Positions 51,821 through 58,417 of a stretch of DNA of 58,417 nt are shown here, piece by piece (the stretch's first letter is position 1; each line of letters opens with the position of its first letter). The DNA is taken from IMG/VR virus record IMGVR_UViG_3300042430_003191, positions 1-58,417 of that record; one strand, 5' to 3'. A program made the position numbers and the translations under genes. Origin of the DNA: a virus. Below the pieces are notes generated by a model. It was not told the DNA's origin. It did not search any database and worked only from the letters and a program-made list of their open reading frames with translations.

Positions 51821-52668
51821 ATGCACACTTCTTTGACTTAAATACAGCAATTGTAGTAGATAGTGAAGTTTGGATTGTTTCAAAAAAAAATCCAAATGAA
51901 CCTTTAGTTAAAATAACTCAATCAGAGTTTAATCTGATTAGAAAATCAATTTACAAAAATAAAGGTGAATCAATTACTATCGACGGTGTAGAATACTGTA
52001 TACAAAGTGAACTTTTTGAAAAAATAAAGAATCGATGTAAATCACTTAGAGTTGAAATTACAAGCTTAGCCTTTTCAATGCAAGAATTTATGAAGCCGGA
52101 TTTAATTAAATCTTTAGACTATAAAATATGGAAAGAACATTTTGTAAGGTTAAAAAATTCTGACGACGATGTTTATTTTATTTGTTCAAAAAATACGAAA
52201 TCAAATTACGATTTTTTAATTGAAAAGTTAGAAACTTATTTAAAAGAAGAACTTGGACTTAAAATAAAAAATTATTACTTTATATCAGAGACATTCTTCA
52301 ACAGAGACGAGGATAAAACAGCTCATAAAAAAGTTAAACTACTTCTACAACACTTAGTTGGATATAAAACAGATGGTAATATATTCACAAATGAGGAAAT
52401 ACCAAAATACGAGAAGATTTATTTTTATGACGATGAGGTAAAAACTTTGAATTTAGCGAAATCAATAAATGATGTTCTTAGATTTGTCTTATCTAATACC
52501 GAACCTGATATAAAAAGTGGTATAGAGAGTTTAGTAAAAGAAAATGAAATTATTTTAGATATAAAAGGAGTCACTTATAATAAAGTAAATATGTTCACGA
52601 CTTCAGAAGTTAAACTTAGTATTGATAGAATTATGAAAACTTACGAAAGTTTCATAAATAGACTTTAA
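51817..52668 (+). CDS. Conserved phage-type protein, possibly HAD-like
   Basis: 283 residues. HFFDLNTAIVVDSEVWIVSK near the start, VYFICSKNTKSNYDFL, YYFISETFFNRDEDKTAHKK, LLLQHLVGYKT and IYFYDDEVKTLNLA resemble a HAD-like order of motifs (Asp strand, Ser/Lys loop, acidic DD), but the catalytic assignment is weak. I have an impression of this block in other large phages. It overlaps the zinc-ribbon gene by 4 bases and shares a 4-base stop overlap with the convergent 52665 gene. Confidence 0.72.
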   Translation: MNAHFFDLNTAIVVDSEVWIVSKKNPNEPLVKITQSEFNLIRKSIYKNKGESITIDGVEYCIQSELFEKIKNRCKSLRVEITSLAFSMQEFMKPDLIKSLDYKIWKEHFVRLKNSDDDVYFICSKNTKSNYDFLIEKLETYLKEELGLKIKNYYFISETFFNRDEDKTAHKKVKLLLQHLVGYKTDGNIFTNEEIPKYEKIYFYDDEVKTLNLAKSINDVLRFVLSNTEPDIKSGIESLVKENEIILDIKGVTYNKVNMFTTSEVKLSIDRIMKTYESFINRL

Positions 52669-53288
52669 CCTTTTTTATCACTATCTTTATTTATCATTGC
52701 TTGTTTTATCATCTCATTAAGTGATCTACTATCCATAATTGCACCATCCTTACTTTCACCCTCTTCTTCTGATTGTTTAATTTCTTGATTCTCAATCTCA
52801 TTGTATCCTAAATCTTTTCTTAATGTCTTATAGAATTTTTCCAACTCTGTCTTTTGACCCGATAAGAATTTAGCATTCTCTCTAATTTGACCAATTGTTT
52901 GATTCACAACTTCATGCATTCTAGCAGAGTTATCACCATTGTCCACTTGTCTCAATTGAGATAAGAAATTCTTTCTAGTCATCTTTGTTAAGAATATACC
53001 TTCAGCATACACAACAGCATCTTCTTTCATTTTATTTTTAATATAAGGATGTTCTTTAAGCTGAGGAACGTCACCTAAATATAAATCAACAAGTGATTCT
53101 AATACATTCATAGACTGTTGACTAGCAACTGTTAAGTCAGCATCATAATCATAAATTTCTATTTCACCTAAATCCGGTAAATCTTCTGGTTTTGCTAAGT
53201 GCTTAGATATATCAAACTCACCACCTTCTGATTGAATTTGGTCAAACTCATCTTTTAATCTGTTTCTTTCTTGCTCTGATTTAGACAT
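52665..53288 (-). CDS. Hypothetical helical protein divergent from terminase; possible small terminase
   Basis: 207 residues, acidic and largely helical: MSKSEQERNRLKDEFDQIQ, ISKHLAKPEDLPDLGEIEIY, then long helices and an acidic C-terminus. T4-like small terminases (gp16) are helical proteins of about this size, and this gene shares the intergenic region with the large terminase. That position is the only support, so the assignment is tentative. Confidence 0.7.
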   Translation of the reverse strand: MSKSEQERNRLKDEFDQIQSEGGEFDISKHLAKPEDLPDLGEIEIYDYDADLTVASQQSMNVLESLVDLYLGDVPQLKEHPYIKNKMKEDAVVYAEGIFLTKMTRKNFLSQLRQVDNGDNSARMHEVVNQTIGQIRENAKFLSGQKTELEKFYKTLRKDLGYNEIENQEIKQSEEEGESKDGAIMDSRSLNEMIKQAMINKDSDKKG

Positions 53289-53300
53289 AGACGTGGTTTT

Positions 53301-53320
53301 TTACAATATATATAAAAAAA
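53301..53320. promoter_or_regulatory. Divergent late-type promoter region
   Basis: TTACAATATATATAAAAAAA reads as a TATATA-type element on both strands, serving the minus gene at 53288 and the terminase at 53335. Confidence 0.45.
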
Positions 53321-53334
53321 TATTCTCTGTCCTT

Positions 53335-55470
53335 ATGGCAGCCAACGAGCAACAAGAAAAACAAATGGTTTTTACCACTAAATTAGTGGATGAATCAACA
53401 GATAAAATAAACGATGGTATTGTAATAAAACGATATCAAAATCCTTGGCTTAAAAGTGAAGTAGGATTAAGAAGATCAGGTGTAACATTTAGGATGACAC
53501 CAGATGAACAACAAGAATATGTTAGATGTGCCTTAGATGTTCATTATTTCGTTGAAAAATACTGTAAAGTAAAAAGAGAGGATGGTTCTATTGGTAATAT
53601 TCTACTCAGAGACTATCAAAAACAAATACTAGATAACTTTGTAAATAGTAGATTTAATATACTTATGGCATCTCGACAGGTTGGTAAAACAATATCATCA
53701 GCTATTTTCATGTTACATAAAATTCTATTTGATAACGATAAAAATATAATGATTGTAGCAAACAAAGGAGACACGGCTGTTGAAATCGTGGATAAGATAA
53801 AATCAATCTATACACTTCTTCCTTTCTTTTTAAAACCAGGCATTAAGACTTGGAATCAAAAATCATTAACATTTGAAAATGGTTGTAGAATAAAAACATC
53901 AGCTAGAACAAAGACTCCAGCTATTGGTTTTACCATTGATGTTCTTTACTTAGATGAGTTTGCACATATTCCATCAAATATTATTGAACCTTACTATACA
54001 GCTGCTTTTCCAACGACAGCGGCTGTTCAAAACTCTAAGATTATTATCACTTCCACACCAAATGGAATGAATCTATTTCATAGACTTCTAACAGATGCAG
54101 AAAGACCAGAGGGAGATCCACAGAAGAATAACTATAAAGCAATGAGGGTATATTGGTATCAAGTTCCTGGTCGATTTGTAACTTATTTGAGATTAAATCC
54201 TCACAAATTATATGATCATGGTGTCACAAAAGAAGATGTATTTGAACTATGTAAAGAGAAATGGGGTGAAAAAACAAAAATAGAAATGGGTTGGAACTCA
54301 GATTTACAAAAGGATATTATCTATGTTTACAACAACGAAAATTGTTCAGATGAAGAAGTTAAATCTTTATCAATAGAAGACAATAGAGGATTTGAGGTTC
54401 CAGTAAGAGCACTATCTGAGGCAACTACCTGGAAAGAAGAAGCAATTAAAGATATAGGTGGAGAAGACGCATTTAATCAAGAATATGGTCTTAGATTTAT
54501 CAATGCTTCAAAATCACTACTAAATGAGGCAATTATTGATGAGTTGTTAAGAAATAAGAAAAATTATGTGTTTGAAGAAATTACAGAATTTGATAAAAGA
54601 ATTAAATTTAGTTACTCAGATTTAAAATTCGTAGATGATGATGATTTGTTTCTACCTTTAAAAAGAAAAGATTATAAAGTTATAATATCAGTCGATATCT
54701 CAGAAGGATTAGGTCAAGATTACTCAGTTATAAATATATTTAGAATTAACAATAAAACAAAAGAAGTAATAGACATGCAGAAAAATAACTATAAATCACT
54801 AGTTGATTTCTTTAAATTAGAACAAATAGGAATATTTAGAAGTAATATAATATCAATAAAACAGCTATCAGAACTTTTATATTTAATTTGTTTTGAATAT
54901 TTCAATCCTGAAAATGTAAAAGTAGTATTAGAGTTAAACAATTACGGAAATACTCTTTTAGCAGAAATGCCACACGTTTTTGATGGTAAAAATGATTACG
55001 GGTCATCTATTTTCGTTAGATATAAACACAGAATTGACGCCACGGAAGAAAAAGTTGGACTAAAAGTCGGAGAAAATAAAAATCTAATGGTGAAAGACTA
55101 TCAAGATTTGATGTATTCAAAAGGATTTGGAATAAACAACGAGGATACTATTAGAGAAATTACTACTTTTGTAAAGCACACAACCACAGCAGGAAATACT
55201 AAATATGCCGCAGATGTAGGACACGATGACTGCGTAATGACAATTGTAAACACGACTTCTATATTTCAAAAAACCGATTTTAAAGAAATGGTTGATGAGT
55301 GGTCTAATAAACACACCGATAAAGAAATGATGCAATTCATAAATCAATGCATGAACAACATTGATTTTGTCGAAGGCGTTGACTATGGTTCATTTTTAAG
55401 AGCAAAAAATCTCGCTAAAACAAAATCCGGTAAATCAAATATGGGAGGTAGTTGGTTTGGAATTGGTTAG
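53335..55470 (+). CDS. 17: Terminase large subunit, T4 gp17-like
   Basis: 711 residues from MAANEQQEKQ; the frame opens 14 codons earlier, but that stretch lies in the promoter. The ATPase has an adenine-binding LRDYQKQIL at 91-99, Walker A SRQVGKT at 113-119, Walker B VLYLDEF at 203-209 and coupling motif TSTPNG. The nuclease half has VDISEGLGQDYSV (first Asp) and a late DVGHDDCV. It pumps DNA into the prohead and cuts it at the end of packaging. The stop overlaps the convergent clpS stop by 4 bases. Confidence 0.95.
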   Translation: MAANEQQEKQMVFTTKLVDESTDKINDGIVIKRYQNPWLKSEVGLRRSGVTFRMTPDEQQEYVRCALDVHYFVEKYCKVKREDGSIGNILLRDYQKQILDNFVNSRFNILMASRQVGKTISSAIFMLHKILFDNDKNIMIVANKGDTAVEIVDKIKSIYTLLPFFLKPGIKTWNQKSLTFENGCRIKTSARTKTPAIGFTIDVLYLDEFAHIPSNIIEPYYTAAFPTTAAVQNSKIIITSTPNGMNLFHRLLTDAERPEGDPQKNNYKAMRVYWYQVPGRFVTYLRLNPHKLYDHGVTKEDVFELCKEKWGEKTKIEMGWNSDLQKDIIYVYNNENCSDEEVKSLSIEDNRGFEVPVRALSEATTWKEEAIKDIGGEDAFNQEYGLRFINASKSLLNEAIIDELLRNKKNYVFEEITEFDKRIKFSYSDLKFVDDDDLFLPLKRKDYKVIISVDISEGLGQDYSVINIFRINNKTKEVIDMQKNNYKSLVDFFKLEQIGIFRSNIISIKQLSELLYLICFEYFNPENVKVVLELNNYGNTLLAEMPHVFDGKNDYGSSIFVRYKHRIDATEEKVGLKVGENKNLMVKDYQDLMYSKGFGINNEDTIREITTFVKHTTTAGNTKYAADVGHDDCVMTIVNTTSIFQKTDFKEMVDEWSNKHTDKEMMQFINQCMNNIDFVEGVDYGSFLRAKNLAKTKSGKSNMGGSWFGIG

Positions 55471-55751
55471 GAATTTTCTTCCATAGTCACAGAAAGACCA
55501 GAACTTTGTAACTTCTCCTTCATAGTAGAAATAGTTTCAAAATCACCATATTTAACATCACACTTACCTTTGAAATGTACAATGTGAGCACATTGATTAG
55601 CTTGTTCATATTCATGACCACACACTTTCATTAGACAAGTTATAACCCAATCAAAAGAGTTAAAATCATCATTGTGTAAATCTAATCTATAAGGTTTTGA
55701 AAGTATTTCTTTTGCCTTACTTTGTGTTTTCTTTTTTGTAATAGTTGCCAT
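55467..55751 (-). CDS. clpS: ClpS-like Clp protease adaptor
   Basis: 94 residues. After a Lys-rich start comes YRLDLHNDDFNSFDWVI, with the NDD (27-29) that contacts N-degron substrates, then VCGHEYEQANQCAHIVHFKG with the His pocket (H59) and a C-terminal TMKEKLQSSGLSVTMEE. This is the whole ClpS core. Bacterial ClpS delivers proteins with destabilising N-terminal residues to ClpAP. A phage copy could redirect host proteolysis or alter substrate choice; this is inference. Confidence 0.9.
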   Translation of the reverse strand: MATITKKKTQSKAKEILSKPYRLDLHNDDFNSFDWVITCLMKVCGHEYEQANQCAHIVHFKGKCDVKYGDFETISTMKEKLQSSGLSVTMEENS

Positions 55752-55772
55752 ATGACTTATATTATTGTTTTA

Positions 55773-56288
55773 TTAGAAAGTTTTTAAAGTTTTATTTACC
55801 ACATCAACGACAGTGACAGCACAACTTTGTTTTTGAGCCCATTCTTCAAAATGTGGAAGATGATCTTTTCTATCATCATACATAATAAAATGTCTACAAC
55901 CAGTTTTTACTATCATTTGTTCAAATAATTGTGTTTTAAATTTAAAAGTATCTTCGCCCCAATTCAGAAAAACCTCATCAAACTCAAAACCATAATGATC
56001 TAAAATCTTTTGAACACCTTTTCTCATACCAGTGGCTTTATCCAATCTACCAGTGGCTAAAAATAAATAACCAGTTGGATCATCCTTAGCATCTAAATAT
56101 TTTTTATAAGTCCACTCATTTTTAGGGGTATCAAATATATCCATATCCAAAGTTTCAAACTTTGACCACCAACCTATGTACGGCCAGGGTTTTCCTGTTT
56201 TTTCTTCCCAAATTTGCATACCAGGATCAGGAAGCATTGTGTGAACTAAGGTATCATCAAAGTCGAAGCAATATAATGTTTGATACAT
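55773..56288 (-). CDS. HAD-like phosphatase of the RNA-repair-associated type
   Basis: 171 residues. CFDFDDTLVHT is HAD motif I; GKPWPYIGWWSKF and FLATGR (motif II) follow, with FIMYDDRKDHLPHF as the late acidic motif. The WP-GWW block is what I know from the HAD_SAK_1 (Swiss Army Knife RNA repair-like) domain. It likely removes phosphate from nucleic-acid ends or nucleotides. It is 21 bases upstream of clpS on the same strand. Confidence 0.83.
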   Translation of the reverse strand: MYQTLYCFDFDDTLVHTMLPDPGMQIWEEKTGKPWPYIGWWSKFETLDMDIFDTPKNEWTYKKYLDAKDDPTGYLFLATGRLDKATGMRKGVQKILDHYGFEFDEVFLNWGEDTFKFKTQLFEQMIVKTGCRHFIMYDDRKDHLPHFEEWAQKQSCAVTVVDVVNKTLKTF

Positions 56289-56370
56289 TTATTAAATTTT
56301 ATTTTTTTTCACAAATATATATAAAAAAATTAATTATCAATAATAACATAAAAAAAATTATATATAAACC

Positions 56371-56829
56371 ATGGATAAAAAAATAAATAATTCTAAAATT
56401 AAAATACCAAAAATGAATTTTAAACTAAGCATTCAAAATATAGTAACAGCTCTACTGTTACTTTTCTGTATTTTATTCTTTTCAATGTGGTTTCTTAAAG
56501 GAACTGGATACAAAAAAGAATATAAAAAATTAGAACAAGAATTTGAAAGAATTCAAAAAGTTAGAGATTCTTTACAAACTGTTAATATTAAACTTGAAAA
56601 AGACTTTGATAAGAGAGAAATTGAGATCAAAAAAAGAGACAGTTTAATTAGAATAGTCGAACAAGAGTTAGCGAAAACAAAATCAGAACTAAAATTGGCT
56701 AAAAAAGATGTAACCAAATGGCAATCAGATTATCAAAAAACTAAAAATAAGATTGATAATTTGAAAAAAGATCCAATAAAAAGAGAAGATGAAGACTTAA
56801 TTGAGTCATTATTAGAAAAATTAAAATAA
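56371..56829 (+). CDS. Membrane-anchored coiled-coil protein, possible inner spanin
   Basis: 152 residues. A single N-terminal membrane segment at about 25-45 (IVTALLLLFCILFFSMWF) is followed by a long charged coiled coil to the end. This N-in, periplasmic coiled-coil plan is that of Rz-type inner spanins. It is 4 bases upstream of a signal-peptide protein, consistent with a spanin pair, but the plan alone is not proof. A TTATATATAAAC element lies directly before the ATG. Confidence 0.7.
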   Translation: MDKKINNSKIKIPKMNFKLSIQNIVTALLLLFCILFFSMWFLKGTGYKKEYKKLEQEFERIQKVRDSLQTVNIKLEKDFDKREIEIKKRDSLIRIVEQELAKTKSELKLAKKDVTKWQSDYQKTKNKIDNLKKDPIKREDEDLIESLLEKLK

Positions 56830-56833
56830 TTTC

Positions 56834-57331
56834 ATGAAAACAATAATTATAACAACATTATTTATGTTCTTTTCATTTTTGACATTTAGTCAAAAATATC
56901 CAAGAATTGAAAAAGACTCATTAGGAAACAAATTTGTCATAATGACTTATGAACAGGCTCAAAAAATTGATAACACATTCGAATTAGTAAATCTATTAGA
57001 AAAAGCAGGAGCCGAGTGTGACAGTTTAAGTCTTTCTTATATAAAAGTAATAAGTAAACTTGAAAAACAAGTATCTCAATTAGAAACCGACTTAACCTTA
57101 TACAAAGGCCAAGTAATTGATAAGGATAATCAAATAGTCAATCTCACACAAAGATTGAAAAACTGCGAAGATGACTCAAAACTTTGCGACGACCAAATAT
57201 CTGTTAGAGATAAACAGATAACTCTTTTAAATGATGAAATATCTACATTAAAAACAAAAAGAAACATAGCTTACGGAGTTGGAATAGGAGGAACAGTTTT
57301 AGGAATATTATTAGCAATATTGGTTCGTTAA
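56834..57331 (+). CDS. Exported coiled-coil protein with C-terminal membrane segment
   Basis: 165 residues. N-terminal signal sequence MKTIIITTLFMFFSFLTFSQ ends at a typical SQ-K junction common in Bacteroidota secreted proteins; then a coiled coil (ISKLEKQVSQLETDL) and a C-terminal hydrophobic segment IAYGVGIGGTVLGILLAIL. No lipobox, so it is not a classical outer spanin. Possibly a lysis or envelope protein working with the preceding gene. Confidence 0.72.
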   Translation: MKTIIITTLFMFFSFLTFSQKYPRIEKDSLGNKFVIMTYEQAQKIDNTFELVNLLEKAGAECDSLSLSYIKVISKLEKQVSQLETDLTLYKGQVIDKDNQIVNLTQRLKNCEDDSKLCDDQISVRDKQITLLNDEISTLKTKRNIAYGVGIGGTVLGILLAILVR

Positions 57332-57356
57332 TTATATTGAAAAAAAGACATTTTTT

Positions 57357-57376
57357 TAATATAATATATACATTAT
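57357..57376 (+). promoter_or_regulatory. Late-type promoter element
   Basis: AATATAATATATACATTATA, about 20 bases before the ATG at 57396. It is like the element before 13553. Confidence 0.4.
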
Positions 57377-57395
57377 AAAAAATCAGAATTTGAAA

Positions 57396-58040
57396 ATGAA
57401 ACACATTAGAACATTTGAAAGTTATCGTATTAGAAAAAATAGAGAAGAAATTATTAAAGAATCTGTTCTCCAAATTAACGATATCTATAAAGTTAAGACT
57501 ATGATTGATATTCCACAATCATTAATCAATGCTTATGTGAAAAAAGTTAAAGATACAACAGGTAAAAACCTTCGTCAATTTTTTGGTGATGTTGACATCG
57601 CTGAAGAGATCATTAAATACATAAACATGAACAATCTTGATATTGATAAACTTCCAGGTAACGCACTTATGGGTGGAGCTCAAGGACAAGGTCAAGCACA
57701 AGGACAACCACAAGTTCAGGTAGAAGGTGAGGCTGAAGCTCAACCCGAAGCTCAACCACAAGGACAAGCTCAACCCGAAGCTCAACCACAAGGACAAGCT
57801 CAACCTGAAGCTCAACCTGAAGCTCAACCTGAAGCTCAACCACAAGGACAAGCTCAACCACAAGGACAAGCTCAACCACAAGGACAAGCTCAACCTGAAG
57901 CTCAACCACAAGGACAAGCTCAACCACAAGGACAAGCTCAACCTGAAGCTCAACCAGCACAAGGAGAATTTGAAGAACCGCAGGCTCAAGGCGAAGCACT
58001 TCCGGAAGAAGAGGAAGAAGACGAAGAAGAAGAAGCATAA
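57396..58040 (+). CDS. Head-targeted (tagged) protein with a long Gln/Pro/Glu/Ala repeat
   Basis: 214 residues from MKHIRTFESYRIRKN, a perfect tag; an ATG two codons earlier is less likely. I-K-E|S at 20-23 is a possible cleavage site. Residues 25-85 are a small folded domain (INDIYKVKTMIDIPQSLIN, then DVDIAEEIIKYINMN). From residue 116 a 70-residue tract is built of seven QPEA and seven QPQGQA units, then an acidic tail rich in Glu. The repeat is probably an extended flexible arm. Function unknown. Confidence 0.8.
   Translation: MKHIRTFESYRIRKNREEIIKESVLQINDIYKVKTMIDIPQSLINAYVKKVKDTTGKNLRQFFGDVDIAEEIIKYINMNNLDIDKLPGNALMGGAQGQGQAQGQPQVQVEGEAEAQPEAQPQGQAQPEAQPQGQAQPEAQPEAQPEAQPQGQAQPQGQAQPQGQAQPEAQPQGQAQPQGQAQPEAQPAQGEFEEPQAQGEALPEEEEEDEEEEA
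57741..57950 (+). repeat. Coding tandem repeat, 12-base and 18-base units
   Basis: 210 bases made only of CAACC[C/T]GAAGCT (QPEA, 7 copies) and CAACCACAAGGACAAGCT (QPQGQA, 7 copies) in mixed order. Near-perfect repetition suggests recent expansion by slippage or recombination. Confidence 0.95.
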
Positions 58041-58061
58041 TTTTAAACTACTATAAACTTT

Positions 58062-58089
58062 AAACCCGTCAGAAATGATGGGTTTTTTT
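58062..58089 (+). terminator. Rho-independent terminator
   Basis: AAACCCGTCA/TGATGGGTTT stem (one G-T pair) with a GAAA tetraloop and T-run, after the repeat-protein gene. Confidence 0.8.
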
Positions 58090-58090
58090 A

Positions 58091-58105
58091 TTTAATATAT
58101 AATTT
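58091..58105 (+). promoter_or_regulatory. Late-type promoter element, near-leaderless
   Basis: TTTAATATATAATTT, immediately followed by the ATG at 58106. Confidence 0.55.
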
Positions 58106-58417
58106 ATGAAATTTCTTAAAACTTTTGAAAGTTATAATCAAGATACTTTGATAATAGTTGATGTTCAAAAATCATTTAAAAAATACTTTTCTGAAATGTA
58201 TCTAAACGAGTTGAAAAAATATTGTAACAACTTCAACAATGTTTACCAAATCTGGGACAATCATATCGACGGTAAAAATGTAGATAAGGATTATCTTTAT
58301 GATGAAAAACCTGATATTCCAGTTCACAAAGACATTTACTATTTTCCAAATCAAAAGGAATTAATAGAAAAACGATACAATTACGACGTTGACGCCGATT
58401 TCTACAAGAAAGTTCTT
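58106..58417 (+). CDS. Head-targeted (tagged) isochorismatase-like hydrolase, partial
   Basis: The first 104 residues are in the window and the gene runs off the right edge. MKFLKTFESYNQD is a full tag, and DTLIIVDVQKSF at 13-24 is the first strand and catalytic Asp region of isochorismatase/nicotinamidase-like cysteine hydrolases. VYQIWDNHIDGKN follows at the position of the second strand. The catalytic Cys would lie beyond the edge. No L-x-E cleavage site separates tag and enzyme, so the tag may remain attached. The combination suggests an enzyme packaged in the head. Confidence 0.8.
   Translation, partial: MKFLKTFESYNQDTLIIVDVQKSFKKYFSEMYLNELKKYCNNFNNVYQIWDNHIDGKNVDKDYLYDEKPDIPVHKDIYYFPNQKELIEKRYNYDVDADFYKKVL

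Noticed and set aside
53293-53334. Upstream extension of the terminase frame
   Set aside because: The 14 extra codons coincide with the divergent TATATA element; MAANEQQ at 53335 is a better start.
57741-57950. Repeat array as a possible CRISPR
   Set aside because: The units are 12 and 18 bases with no unique spacers, and they lie inside a coding frame.
57522-58056. Long open frames on both strands and in another frame over the repeat region
   Set aside because: They are by-products of the repeated CAACCACAAGGACAAGCT text, with extreme Leu/Ser/Trp or Leu/Val/Glu composition. The tagged frame 57396-58040 has the promoter, tag and terminator.
1-58417. tRNA genes, insertion sequences, a reverse transcriptase or a diversity-generating retroelement
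   Set aside because: I saw no cloverleaf with a TTCRA arm, no transposase and no reverse-transcriptase motif. A covariance-model tRNA scan would be decisive and I could not run it.

Overview
The window is an AT-rich piece (roughly 30% GC by eye) of a large T4-like tailed phage (myovirus). The T4-type genes are a gp41-like DnaB helicase, the N-terminal half of a gp43-like family B DNA polymerase, gp47-like SbcD/Mre11 nuclease, gp17-like large terminase, gp18-like tail sheath, gp19-like tail tube and a gp26-like baseplate protein. The host is probably a member of the Bacteroidota: genes lack Shine-Dalgarno sequences, at least one promoter matches the Bacteroidota form TTTG-N19-TAnnTTTG (50085-50115), and one protein carries a C-terminal motif I associate with Bacteroidota proteins. 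TAA, TAG and TGA all act as stops. I saw no tRNA, CRISPR array, insertion sequence or reverse transcriptase. No stretch over 300 bases lacks a gene; the longest gaps are about 150 bases and hold promoters or terminators.

Layout. 1-2600 (minus): start of a class I ribonucleotide reductase large subunit, an acidic unknown, replicative helicase. 2649-13553: mainly minus-strand virion-type proteins with a shared N-terminal tag, interleaved with an XPD/DinG-like helicase, a HAD phosphatase, an archaemetzincin-like metalloprotease, the split DNA polymerase and a small membrane protein. 13636-17088 (minus): a tightly overlapped nucleotide/DNA-repair operon (HAD, DUF4326-like, unknown, Fpg/Nei glycosylase, thymidylate synthase, unknown). 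17149-20582: small proteins, a 2H phosphoesterase, an M20-like peptidase and a retropepsin-like protease. 20639-28156 (plus): a seven-gene glycan cluster (glycosyltransferases, polysaccharide pyruvyltransferase, methyltransferase, DegT-like and NeuD-like enzymes). 28203-30652: small unknowns, including a 39-residue protein resembling the start of a tail sheath. 30700-36600: a 1966-residue tail/baseplate-type protein. 36669-40425: tagged proteins, gp47 and small genes. 40548-49983: tail tube, baseplate protein, sheath and large tagged virion proteins. 50140-58417: small accessory genes, terminase, ClpS, HAD, a possible lysis pair and two more tagged proteins.

The most striking pattern is a short N-terminal tag, roughly Met-[Lys/Arg]-x-[Ile/Leu/Val]-[Lys/Arg]-x-[Phe/Tyr]-[Glu/Asp]-x-[Phe/Tyr], on about 13 otherwise unrelated proteins. 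It is usually followed within 25 residues by [L/I/V/F]-x-Glu before a small residue, which is the form of the T4 prohead protease (gp21) cleavage site. I read it as a capsid-targeting sequence marking a large set of proteins packaged in, and probably injected from, the head. Many of these genes, and other virion genes, also share an upstream TTTAATATATA-type element that looks like the phage late promoter; in several cases it lies only 3-6 bases before the ATG.

A second theme is protein turnover: ClpS, an archaemetzincin-like protease, a retropepsin-like protease and an M20-like peptidase are all present. Functions marked as unknown are unknown to me.
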